Assembly: GCA_019671135.1 (NCBI GenBank)
Contig: JAHRHY010000003.1
Span: 558,001-622,000, forward strand
DNA from: Linnemannia hyalina
Taxonomy: Eukaryota; Mortierellomycota; Mortierellomycetes; Mortierellales; Mortierellaceae
Length of the DNA stretch: 64,000 bases
Direction of reading: 5' to 3'
Shown here: one piece after another, positions 1 through 10,199 of the stretch
Position numbering within the stretch: the first letter of the stretch is position 1
Layout of the letters: each line of letters opens with the position of its first letter
Notes under the pieces: generated by a model
What the model saw: only the letters and a program-made list of their open reading frames with translations
What the model was told of the DNA's origin: nothing
Databases searched by the model: none
Translations under genes and position numbers: made by a program

Positions 1-1939
1 TTTATTTTTTCTGTTGGTGTGTTTCCCTGCACCCTTGTGCGTCGTGGGAGAAAAAGACACAATCGTGCCCTTTTACCCGTTCAATTACGTCAAGGGTTGA
101 TTCCCACAAAGCACTTCATCGTTCCTGAACGAAGGTCGTTTTGTCTTTTACAAGTTCTTTGTAATAGGCGCAGGACGCCATAAACAATACGGGTTGGACA
201 CGGTGAAGACCAAGAAAGAAAGGGCTCATAAGGTTGAATGGTACCTGACTCGGTTATGTCCGACGAACTGGTATGCTGGCTGAGTTCTGGGCAAAGTAGC
301 TATCAGGTTATTTCCATTCACCCTTGTTGCTTCGACTTCCTATTAAGGAGAGAAGGAAGAGAAACGAAAAGGTCCGACACTCACGATATCTTCTCGGACA
401 ATGAACACCGCCACTTTCTTCATTTCCACATATCCTTCTTTTTTCGATTTTCGAGAGGAGACCTGTTGGTGACAACGAAGAAACACCCCCTAAACCCAAC
501 CTTCTCTGGAGAATATGGAATAATAGAAGTATTCTCCTTGTACAACCTTTTGTGTCTTTCCAATGGAAACATTGGAAGAGAATGTCGAAGAAGATTGAAG
601 AAAAAAGGTCAGGTGATGAGGGACTGCGGCCAGGTTTGGAGAGGATGTCAAGCCCCACTCTGTAATAGTGTTGGCGGGGGGCCAAACTCCAAATTTAGAT
701 GAAGGCAATGACGCTCATAAACATACAAACAGGTGAACAAGAATAACAAGTCTCCTCGGAGAATAGAGTGGAAGATATGTTTGTTCCTGATGGTATGCAA
801 AAGGTTGGAGGAAGTCAGGATGAGACGAGAGAATTGAAAGTAGTGAAAGGAGGCCCCATCGTCGTCATGTTGGGGCCTTCAAATGCATACAGGAGAAGTG
901 TCATCCGGACTAGTGATCAATGAAAAACAGGGAGCCAATGGGGTTCATATGAAAGTTTATCTGTTTCAATTCAATCTGGGCGACTGGAACCCCAGGGACG
1001 ATGATAATGGGATCTATGCCACTGATGCTGGATGCATTGATCGGCAGATACAAGTGTTGAGCTTGTCACCTGGGGAGCATTACTGATTGAACAAGAGATG
1101 CTGGGACTCTTTGTTGTTCCGTAAAAAGGAGTCTGGTATCTGTTGTTGGTCGGATAGTAAGATTAAGAAAAGAGGAGGATAGTTGTGTTCATGCTGGATC
1201 GTCCATTTACCATAACGCAAAAGGAAGAAAGAGACAAAGTGCAGGGGTGAAGAGAGGGAGTTGTGAATCCTGGGTTGTTTGATACTTTTTTTTGTACGTT
1301 GAAGTAAAAAGACGAGAGCCCCTGCTTGATGACGAGGTGAAAATCGATACATTTTTGTTGTTGTGATGTATTTGAGTGAAGAGAGAAGAGAGGGTCCCTG
1401 GTAACCTTGCATGTAAGGCATATTGGGTGGCAATGAACGTAAAACAAACAAATATCATCACACTGTCATCACAATACATTTGGACCTGTCCTGTCAGGAA
1501 TACATTCTTCCTGCCAGTTGTGCCAGCCATCATCATCCATAACAAGAGGGCAGTGAGGGGGTTCATTGCTATTGTTCTTGCTTGGAAGCGAGAGAGTAGA
1601 GAGAAGAACCAAGACGAAAGGAGGACGGTTCAAGAGAGGTGACAGGATCAGGAAGAGGGCGTTCTGAAATTGTACTGTGGTTCTCTACCCGTTCCTGGGA
1701 AACACGAAAAACGAGAGGGATGAAGAAAGAAGAAGAAAAAAAAGAAAGGAGAGAAAAGGTAAGAGAGCAGGCATGGGAAGAAGTTGTTCCGCTGAAAGTG
1801 TTCTTTCTCTTTTCTTGTGCTTCTGCACAAATGTATGTGCGGAAAAGAAGCGCTTCCTTTTTTCTATTGTTGATTGTTGTTAGGCTGCAGGGTGGGACAA
1901 ATCAGGCAACGATCCTTTTTTTCTTCTTGTTCGCGCACA
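1..1939. other. Intergenic region, left edge
   Basis: No reading frame here has family resemblance, sensible codon use or splice-linked partners. The stretch holds a short perfect hairpin (851-878), purine-rich DNA around 1700-1770 and, at its right end, the promoter of the ATPase gene. It may contain the 3' end or promoter of a gene beyond the left edge, but I see none. Confidence 0.6.
851..878. repeat. Perfect 8-bp hairpin
   Basis: AGGCCCCA (851-858) is the exact reverse complement of TGGGGCCT (871-878), with a 12-nt loop between them. It lies in non-coding DNA about 1.2 kb upstream of the ATPase start codon. Its role is unknown and it could be chance. Confidence 0.5.
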
Positions 1940-1946
1940 TATAAAA
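1940..1946 (+). promoter_or_regulatory. TATA box of the P-type ATPase gene
   Basis: TATAAAA lies 167 nt upstream of the ATG at 2113 and is followed by a C/T-rich then CAA/CCA-rich leader, a normal fungal arrangement. Confidence 0.6.
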
Positions 1947-2112
1947 GGGGCCCGTTTGATCCATTTCCCCTTTCTTCTTCTTACTTTCCTTCCTACTTCC
2001 CCTTCACACCACAAAGCAATAAGCAACCAAGCAATCCCCAGCTTGTTACATATAAACCAAGTTCAACAAAACCAAAAAAACCCAAACCACTCCCATTAAC
2101 TTTCATTTCTGA

Positions 2113-5100
2113 ATGGCCGACGACCAACCCCCGATCATCAAGTCCGAGAACGAGCGTTTAGGGAACCACGCCCCCGCCAACCCTGTTAACCTTCCCGCCA
2201 AAGCATCCGCTTCCGAGCTTGTCGCTCCTCTTGCCCCCTCAAGCAACTCCCCCCACACCTCTGACCACACCTCTGACCATACCTCTGACCATACCTCTGA
2301 CCACACCGTCGCTCAGGCCCAGCCCCACGCCAACCCCACCACTCATGTCGATGACCACGCCAGCTCCACCACCACGGCCGCTCATGCCAAGGACTTGAAC
2401 GGCCTCTCCTCTCCCTCTTCGCACCACCACGCAAGGAACAACCTCTCGTTCGCTCCCAAGGACAATCTGTACGAGATTGACAATGCGCCTGCGGACAATC
2501 CTGCCTCGTTGGCGGGCATTGCACCCACGACCAGCGGCACGAATGAGGGCTACTCCATCTACTCCAACGTCAAGGACGGCAAGGTACCCCGCCCAATTCA
2601 TTTGTTGCATTTTTTTAAGCTATTTGGTGAAACAAAGTCTAACATGCTAAGGACACTGAATGAATCTGCTTGTTAACAAATAATTATTTTCTCCCTTGTA
2701 TCCCTCCTTTACTATCACTCTGACTCCTTTCAATTGTGTCCTGGAATTGCCATTGTCTGGTGTCCTTGCTGTCTCCTGCTGTCTCTGGATCCACGACCTG
2801 GTTGACTCGTATTGTCCTGAACCTGAACCCCTTCTTTTTGTCTTTCTTGTTACTTTATCGCTGGTCGTGTGTCTTTTCTCCTGTCTCATGTCGCATGCAT
2901 GTGCAACACGTCTTATACTACCTGCCCTTCTAGGTCAGTATCGAGCACCAGATCGAGATCAACGGTACGTACTACCTTCGTTCTATCCCTTTGCTCTTCA
3001 TTTTCCTCCAGCATTGAAGTTGGATATCGACGCGTATACCACCGTTACTGCCGCACCCCTCGCACCTTGAGTTTTTCCATAACCCATCGCCAGCATTCAA
3101 CCATCAACGAACGGAAAAATGAAAACCACGGTTTTGGTTCTATTGTTACAACCCCTCCCCTTCTCTCCTCTACCACTGCTCGCGTTTGAAATAGTATATT
3201 AATCCTTTTTTGTTGCCCTTCTCCTTTGTACACTACTAGTCGTCGACTTGTTCGATGTCCAAAGCAACAAGGACATCTCCTTGGAAGAAGTCATGGACAG
3301 TCTCCGTTATGTCATGGAGTATCGTATCAAGGGCGGACGCTACCCTACCCTCGAGTATGACATCATGAAACGTCTTGCCGATGGTCTGCTCATGAACATG
3401 GGCCACTCTGAGAAGAAGCGCAAGATTCGCTTGACAGAGGAGGCCGATGTTGCCTTCCAGCTCTTTGGAGAGTTCTTGCTCGAAGGTAAGAAAAACACAA
3501 TTTTTTGTCGCCATCTTGTTTGATTCTTTTCCCAGTTGTGTATGCATCAGCGGTAAACATCACAACCTCACCAATCTTTTTGTGTTCTACTTTTTTTTTC
3601 TTGCTCTCAGTCCAAGAGTTCCGTCAGGCCGTCGGTGAGAAATCCGTCTCGGATCTCCGTTTTGCCCTCAAGCTGGATGTCCGTTGTGGTTCTTCTTCAA
3701 CTGAACAACAGCAGCAGGCTGCTGTCGCTTTGATCGCCCTCCTGACCACCATTTACCCCCAGTTCTCTGACTGGCGCGAGTTGGTCAAGGGCCAGGCCCA
3801 TCCTGAGGTCCAAAAGTGCATGAAGCAGCACGCTGACTTTGTCAAGGCCGAAAAGATGCCCGAGTTGGGCGGTCTTATTCTCGCACCCCAAGGTAACATG
3901 TCATGTTTTTCGTTTGACTGAGCAAATACAGCTGTGGACCAATTAGTTAATGGTTGCTGACCAATCCCACTTGTCACTATAGCCCTTTGCTTCGATCGCA
4001 GGATCAAGAGATGTTTGAAGATGTTCAGGACTTCATTGGAGACCGGTCTGCCTTCGGAGGCCATTCCCGCTTTGCAGGAGCATTACGGACGCAACATTCT
4101 CCCTCAGCCTCCAAACCCCTCGATCGCCAAGATGATCCTGGCCCAATTCACCGACTTTATGATTTTGCTCCTCTTGGCTGTCGCCATCTTGCTGGCTGCC
4201 ATTGGGGAGTACATTTCTATGGCAGTCCTGTTGATTGTCGTCGTTCTCAACGCCATCATCGGTTTCACTCAGGAGTACAAGGCTGGGAAGGCTCTGGATG
4301 CCCTAACCAAGCTGTCGGTCCCCGTCGCCCAGGTTCTTCGCGATGGAATGACCTCAATGATCAACTCTGAGGAGCTCGTCCCTGGTGATATTGTCATCCT
4401 CGAGGAGGGTGAGTCCGTTCCTGCCGATTTGCGTCTCGCCGAGGTCTCCCAGTTGGAGATTATCGAGTCCATCTTGACTGGAGAGTCCGTCGCCGTGAAC
4501 AAGGATCCCAAGGAGATCAAGACCTTGACCCGCAAGTTGCCCCTTGGTGACTGCAAAGGTAACGCCTTTATGGCCACTGTTGTCGCCAAGGGTCGTGGAA
4601 AGGGTATTGTTGTTCGTACTGGCCATTTGACCGAGATGGGAAAGATTAGTGCTGCCATCGCTGGTGCCCCAAAGATCTTGACTCCCGTCCAACAAAAATT
4701 GGCCAAGCTCGGAAAGCTGTTGGTCGTCTTTGCTCTCGTCCTTTGTGCCGTCATGGCTGGTATCCAGGTAGCTTATATTAAGAAGCGCAACCCTCCAGGC
4801 TACCGTGCCAAAGCGGTCAGAGATGCCATCATCACCGCTATCAGGTAACAATTAATTGCAAATTGACTGTGGACATTGTCTGATACTCTCAGACACAAAG
4901 TTGCTAACATTCTTACTTTACTATCTTGTACTTCTAATAGTTTGGCTGTTTCTGTCATTCCTGAGGGTTTGGTCGCCGTTACAACTGTCACTATGGCTAT
5001 GGGAGTTCGTCGTATGGCCACCCGCAAGGCTATTGTCCGTACCCTTCCTGCCGTCGAGACCTTGGGAAGTGTCACCTTTATCTGCTCCGACAAGACCGGA

Positions 5101-7365
5101 ACGTTGACCGAGGGTAAAATGGGTGCTGCCGAGCTCTGGACCAGTGACGGTGTTGCCTATGGATTCACCGAGAGCACCAGTTTGGACCCCAACAAGGGTG
5201 ATGTTACCATGAAGATCAATACCGGGGAGACCCAGGTGATGGGCAAGACGCTCGAACAGGTCCCAGCTCAGATGCTTATTTCGTTGATGGTCTCGTCTCT
5301 CTGCAACAACTCTTCCGTCGTCCAAAAGGACACTGATGAGGTCTCTGAGGCCAGCGCCGTCGCCGTCGCCGTCTCTGCCGAAGAGAAGCCTGTCGATACC
5401 CCTGCCAAGTCTGCTGAGTGGAAGGGTGTTGGAGACCCCACCGAGGTTGCCCTGGTCGTCGCTGCCCAGAAGGCTGGTTTCCCCAAGTCCTACTTCCACG
5501 ACTTGGGTTATACCCGTATCTATGAGCAGGCCTTTGACAGTGAACGCAAGGTCATGAGTGTCGTCTACAAGGCCCCAATGAATCGCGAGGATGACAAGGG
5601 AGATCACTTTGAGTTCGTTCTTGCCAAGGGTGCTCCTGAGGAAATCTTGAATCGCTGTGTCGGCTACCTGCCTACTATCGGAGCCGGATCCCTTCCCTCG
5701 CCCATGGATGTCCTCAAGGCCCACGAGCACGATTTGGCCCTGCCTGTTACCGAGGAGTTCTACGATAGCGTCACCGAGGCTTCGGGCCGCATGGCCGACA
5801 ACGGTCTCCGTGTCTTGGGATTGGCGTACAAGAAGGTCAAGGTCAACGGTGGTGGTGCTGTTTCCTCAGAATTGGGCGATGGTCTGGACCACATCAACAA
5901 CATCAAGGATAAGAAGGAAGCCCCTGCTTCGACCTTGAAGCCCACCAAGTTGGACATGATTATTGCCGCCAACGCCCAGCAGGACGATGACGACGATGAG
6001 GAAATCCCCCCAGGCTATGCCGAGAACGAATTGGTCTTCCTTGGTATGATCGGCTTGATCGACCCTGCCCGTGCTGGTGTCAAGGAGAGTGTCCGTATCT
6101 GTAAGGAGGCCGGTATTACCGTCGTCATGATTACCGGTGACCATATTAAGACTGCGTCTGCCATTGCCAAGGAACTCGGAATCTTGGAGGAGGGTGGTCG
6201 TGCCATTAAGGGAGAGGAACTGGATCTCTTGTCTGAGCAGGCTATTGCTGAGCTCAAGCCCTTCCCTAACGTCTTTGCCCGTGTCTCGCCCGACAACAAG
6301 TTGAAGCTCGTCACTGCCCTTCAGAGCCGTGGTGAATCCGTCGCCATGACTGGTGATGGTGTCAACGGTAAGCATTCTTTCTTTATTTATCTGCATAGCG
6401 CTTTGTGCTAAGCATGTAAGGTTGAGCACGATGACTTACTTTTTTTGTATTCTTCGTTCATTAGATGCCCCTGCTATCAAGGCCGCCAACGTCGGTGTTG
6501 CTATGGGTATTGCGGGAACAGATATTACCAAGCAGGCCGCCGACATTGTTTTGTCGGACGACAACTTCAACACCATCGTGGTTGCTGTCGAGGAGGGTCG
6601 TCGTGTGTTTGAGAACATTCTCAAGTTCATTGTCTACCTTTTGAGCTGTAACTGTGCCGAAATCTTCCTGTTCTTGCTCTGCGCCGCCATCGGCGAGGAG
6701 CTTCCCTTCACCGTTGTCATGATTCTTTGGGCCAACATTATTGGTAATCAATATGGTCTAGTTTTGTCGCTTTCCTTCGCTCCTAGTGCGCCATGTCATA
6801 CGTTTTCATCCTTTAACATCTCCATTTTCAACCATTTCAAATAGCTGACGTCCCTCCTGCTATGGCTCTTGGTGTTGAACCTGCCGAGCCTGGTTTGATG
6901 AAGCGCGAGCCCCGTTCCGCCAAGCGTGGTATCGTCACCAAGGCCTCCTTTGCCGTCATCATCTTCCAGTCCTTGATAATGACGTTGATGACCTTTGGTG
7001 TCTACATGATGAGCGATCGCGGGGAACCCACCGACCCCGGTTACAAGGACGCCGAACGCTATGCTCAGGCTGAGGCCTTCAGCGTCTTGACCTCGCTCCA
7101 GTTGCTCCAGGGCTTCTTGTCGCGTACTATGTGTACGTCGGTCTTCAGAATCAACCCTTTCAGCAACCGCTGGATGATCGCCGGTGTTCTCCTCAGTTTC
7201 GTCCTCATGATCATGGGTATCTATGTCAACGGATTGAACGATATCCTTCAGTTGCAGCCCATTAATGGCATGTCCTGGGTCAAAATTGTCGTCTGCTGTG
7301 CTATCTTGATCGTCTTGAGTGAGATCGAGAAATTGATCCTTCGCATCACCAAGGTCGTCGTCTAA
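2113..7365 (+). CDS. Type II cation-transporting P-type ATPase (ENA/ACU-like) with long N-terminal extension
   Basis: ATP-driven membrane cation pump. Exons 2113-2583, 2934-2964, 3240-3485, 3611-3892, 3983-4844, 4941-6367, 6465-6743 and 6845-7365 join in frame to 1372 residues. Visible motifs are LTGES (about 507), M4 IPEGLVAV (about 638), the phosphorylated aspartate in CSDKTGTLT (Asp681), KGAPEEIL, MITGDH (about 1027) and TGDGVNDAPA (about 1100). M1/M2 are hydrophobic and six further segments (M5-M10) lie toward the C-terminus. M6 reads LWANIIADVPPAMALG, which resembles fungal Na+/K+ (type IID) pumps, while the PEG in M4 is more like Ca2+ pumps, so the ion is uncertain. About 345 residues precede the pump: a disordered part with HTSD repeats, then a soluble alpha-helical part with a degenerate EF-hand-like loop. 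An acidic run (DDDDDEE) sits in the cytosolic loop near residue 1000. Confidence 0.88.
2254..2301 (+). repeat. Four tandem 12-bp units encoding HTSD repeats
   Basis: Four near-identical 12-bp units encode His-Thr-Ser-Asp four times within the disordered N-terminus of the ATPase. Units differ only by CAC/CAT for histidine, so the repeat has expanded recently or is kept uniform. Confidence 0.85.
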
Positions 7366-7510
7366 ACTTCACCAAACAATCCACACCAACAACCACAGCT
7401 CCCATACCACTCCCCTCTTTTTTTTCACAACCTACTATCTACTAATTATATATATAATAACCTACACGTAATTTTGGTCATGGCACCACACACACACCCA
7501 TCTTGTACAA

Positions 7511-7516
7511 AATAAA
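7511..7516 (+). terminator. Polyadenylation signal AATAAA, ATPase gene
   Basis: AATAAA about 145 nt after the ATPase stop codon on the coding strand. Confidence 0.5.
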
Positions 7517-7631
7517 TCTTTTCCCCGCGTTTGAATACTTTGCAAAGTAAAAACCATCTCTTCTTCCCTTCAATGTCCATTTTGATATCCTGCACCGAGA
7601 AGTGAAAGGGATTGAGCATTCGACTTTGTTA

Positions 7632-7637
7632 TTTATT
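7632..7637 (-). terminator. Polyadenylation signal AATAAA, quinone oxidoreductase gene
   Basis: TTTATT on the plus strand, i.e. AATAAA on the minus strand, about 77 nt past the stop codon of the oxidoreductase. Confidence 0.5.
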
Positions 7638-7713
7638 CTTAAGGCTGAGAAGGAAACAGGACTGAGCTACTGTTGATGTTGTCGTTGCCGTTGTTATGGT
7701 GGCGGTTGAAGTT

Positions 7714-8867
7714 TTAGTTGCTGTCGGCGACCTTGAGCAAGAGCTTTCCAGTCGACTTGCGGCCCTCCAAATCCAAATGGGCCTGGTGAATCTCCTCAAA
7801 CTCATAAATCTTCGACACCTCCAACTTGACCTTATCATCACCCTTCAACAGCTCCAAGCCTTCCTTGAACAACTCATCAAACTCCTCGAACGTATTAATA
7901 TAGTTGTACAGGCTGACATGGGTCACGCTCAGGTTCTTGGGGGTCAGACGTCTGAGGTTGAAATCGGGGATAGGTCCACTTGCGAACCCGTAGAGGACGA
8001 TTGTTGAGTGGCGCCGGGCAATAGCGAGGTCGGCTTCGAAGGTTGCATTTCCGACGGCGTCAAAGACTGCGTGGACGCCCTTGCCGTTGGTAAGGGAGGC
8101 GACGAGGGTCTCAAGGGGTTCGTATGCGTTCTTGGTGCCGGGTGCGGGGGAGGAGGGGATGACGACGACGTGATGGGTGCCGTTTGCGGTGGCAAGGGCG
8201 GCCTTTTCGGGGGTGGAGACGGTGCCGATGACGGTTGCGCCCAGGCGGCGGGAGGCGATTTGGGAGAGGATGAGGCCGACGCCTCCAGCGGCGGCGTGGA
8301 TGACGATGAAGTCATCCTTTTGGATGGGGTAGGATCTTGTGGCGAGGGAGAGAGCTGTCAGGCCTTGGATCGTCAACGCTGTGCCCTATTTTATTATTAT
8401 TTTGGTACCAGAACAGTGGAGAAGATATAGAGTGATTGTTTAGTATCAAGATCGTAAACATATTTTTTTTTTCCAGTTCAGTGCAATAAACAGAGAAATA
8501 AATTACTTACTTCTTCGTAGGAGACAGAATCAGGCAACTTTGCCAACTTGTCAGTATCAACAGCAACATAATCCGCATAGGTCGCAAGACCCAAAAACGC
8601 AACCCTGTCCCCGACCTTGAACCCATGCTGGACCTCGGATCCAACCTCCACAATCTCACCGGCACCCTCACGACCTGGAACGAAAGGGACAGGAGTAGGG
8701 AAGGCACCATTACGTTCGGCGACATCGATAAAGTTGATACCGGCAAAGACGACCTTGACGAGGACTTGGGTGGGGTTGGGGGTTGGACGGGGGACGGTGG
8801 TGGAGGTGAGGACGGAGGCAGGGCCGTGGGTTTCGACGCGGATGACTCGGGATGTTGCGTTGACCAT
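7714..8867 (-). CDS. NADPH:quinone oxidoreductase, zeta-crystallin-like MDR family
   Basis: Zinc-independent medium-chain reductase expected to reduce quinones or other enones with NADPH in the cytosol. Exons 8867-8511 and 8385-7714 on the minus strand join in phase 0 to 342 residues, the usual family size. The N-terminal GroES-like domain contains GREGAGEIVEVG and GFKVGDRVAF. The Rossmann part contains the nucleotide-binding AAAGGVGLILSQIA and ends with the family tail HLDLEGRKSTGKLLLKV. The intron falls at the same codon position and phase as in the paralogue at 61.7-62.8 kb, to which the protein is clearly related. The start is supported by a TATA box about 120 nt upstream and a CAA-rich leader. 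The physiological substrate cannot be told from sequence. Confidence 0.92.
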
Positions 8868-8985
8868 TTTTACTTGTTTGGGGTGGTTGTTGATTGTGGG
8901 AAGAATGAAGAGTGTTGTAGGTTGTTGTTGTTGTTGTTGGAGCTTGAGTTTGATGAATTGGATTTTTGTCGACGATTCGGTCTCC

Positions 8986-8992
8986 TTTTATA
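8986..8992 (-). promoter_or_regulatory. TATA box of the quinone oxidoreductase gene
   Basis: TATAAAA on the minus strand, 119 nt upstream of the ATG. The leader in between has six CAA triplets (8921-8939). Confidence 0.6.
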
Positions 8993-10199
8993 CTTTTTTG
9001 CACCACTAGAGAAAGGAAATGAGTACAATAGCGGCGAGGATTGTACCATTGCTATCATATTATCAACTTTGAATGGAAGGACACTGCCGGCCCGAGGGAA
9101 GAAATGGCAACAGGAATAACAATAAGAATAGAGTGTGTGTGTGTCCTGTGCAGAATTAGCTATAGCACGCGCAAACAACGCCATTTTCCAACTCCTAATC
9201 TCACCTTTGACTTGAACCATATAGGCATGACCAACAAACATTCAATTAGTAAGACGAGGAGGGAGGGGAATGCTGACATTTTTTCCAATTCTAGATCAAT
9301 CACCCACTGCGCATATGATGTGAGTACGTGTACACACAAGTGCTTCGCAAAGATGGGGACCTAGTTAGTGGTCGTAGTGGTAGGTTGTAGTGTAGGTAGC
9401 TGGTGGGTGAGGCAATTCGTCAATGGCCTTAGTGAGTGAGCCAATTCATCATTGCCCTTGCGTGCGCATTTTTTTTTTGCCTTTTCTGCTCCGCCGCCAA
9501 TCCATGGTCAATTTGCAAATGGGTCATGGGTGTTCTTATGTGTGTGGAATCCGTAGTATGGCGTGTTTTTTTTTGTTTATTGGTCGAAAGCTAAGTTCTC
9601 ATCGTGGGCAATGGCGACGTAGAATTGCTCGCCTGCTGTCCCATAGAAAACTGCCTTTCGAAAGAGAAAAAAAGAGTAGAAAACAACAAAATTGCGCTGA
9701 TGTGGGGCCAAGAAAAATAATAAGCGGCGTGAACAAAACGCGTGTTTTAATCCAGACGAGGATGAACGCCAACCAAACCCAAACCTAAACCTAAACCTTC
9801 CCCTCGAGTTTTATCCAGCACTCTAGAAACCATCCATGACATGCTAGTGTTCATTCGATAAACTCGACATTATCGTTCTCCTATGAGAAACATAAATTTG
9901 CCATCTCCTTCGTCCAAATCGAGACAACGATAACCCCGGCGATACCATTGACCATGTCTCCTGTCTTCGTCTTTCGTTATCCTCTCACTGTTGCTCCATC
10001 CTATCATAATCACTAATTGCCTTGTTATTTCTTTTTTTTTATCAAATAGCCAGTGGCTGACAACAGTTTGCTCGATAGCCCACTCCCTCGATAAGCTCTC
10101 CTTTTTTTTGTCGTAGAAACAGACATACCAACAAGGAAAGATTAAAGCATCTCAGTTTTGTTTCTTTACTTGTTTCAAAAGAGTGTGGGTTTGCTATTT
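8993..10199. other. Intergenic region between oxidoreductase promoter and Tfc4 3' end
   Basis: No gene is visible in 1.2 kb. It includes upstream DNA of the oxidoreductase, a single ACGCGT at about 9738, a short run of AAACCT-like units near 9782-9798 and the 3' flank of the Tfc4 gene. Confidence 0.6.

Larger units (their letters stand above)
7366..7713. other. Shared 3' region of two convergent genes
   Basis: This 348-bp gap carries the 3' ends of the ATPase (+) and the quinone oxidoreductase (-). It is A/T-rich near 7440-7465 and holds a polyadenylation-type hexamer for each strand. No gene is visible. Confidence 0.7.

Noticed and set aside
9782..9798. AAACCT-like tandem units resembling a telomere repeat
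   Set aside because: Only two to three imperfect units that do not match TTAGGG/CCCTAA; it looks like chance.
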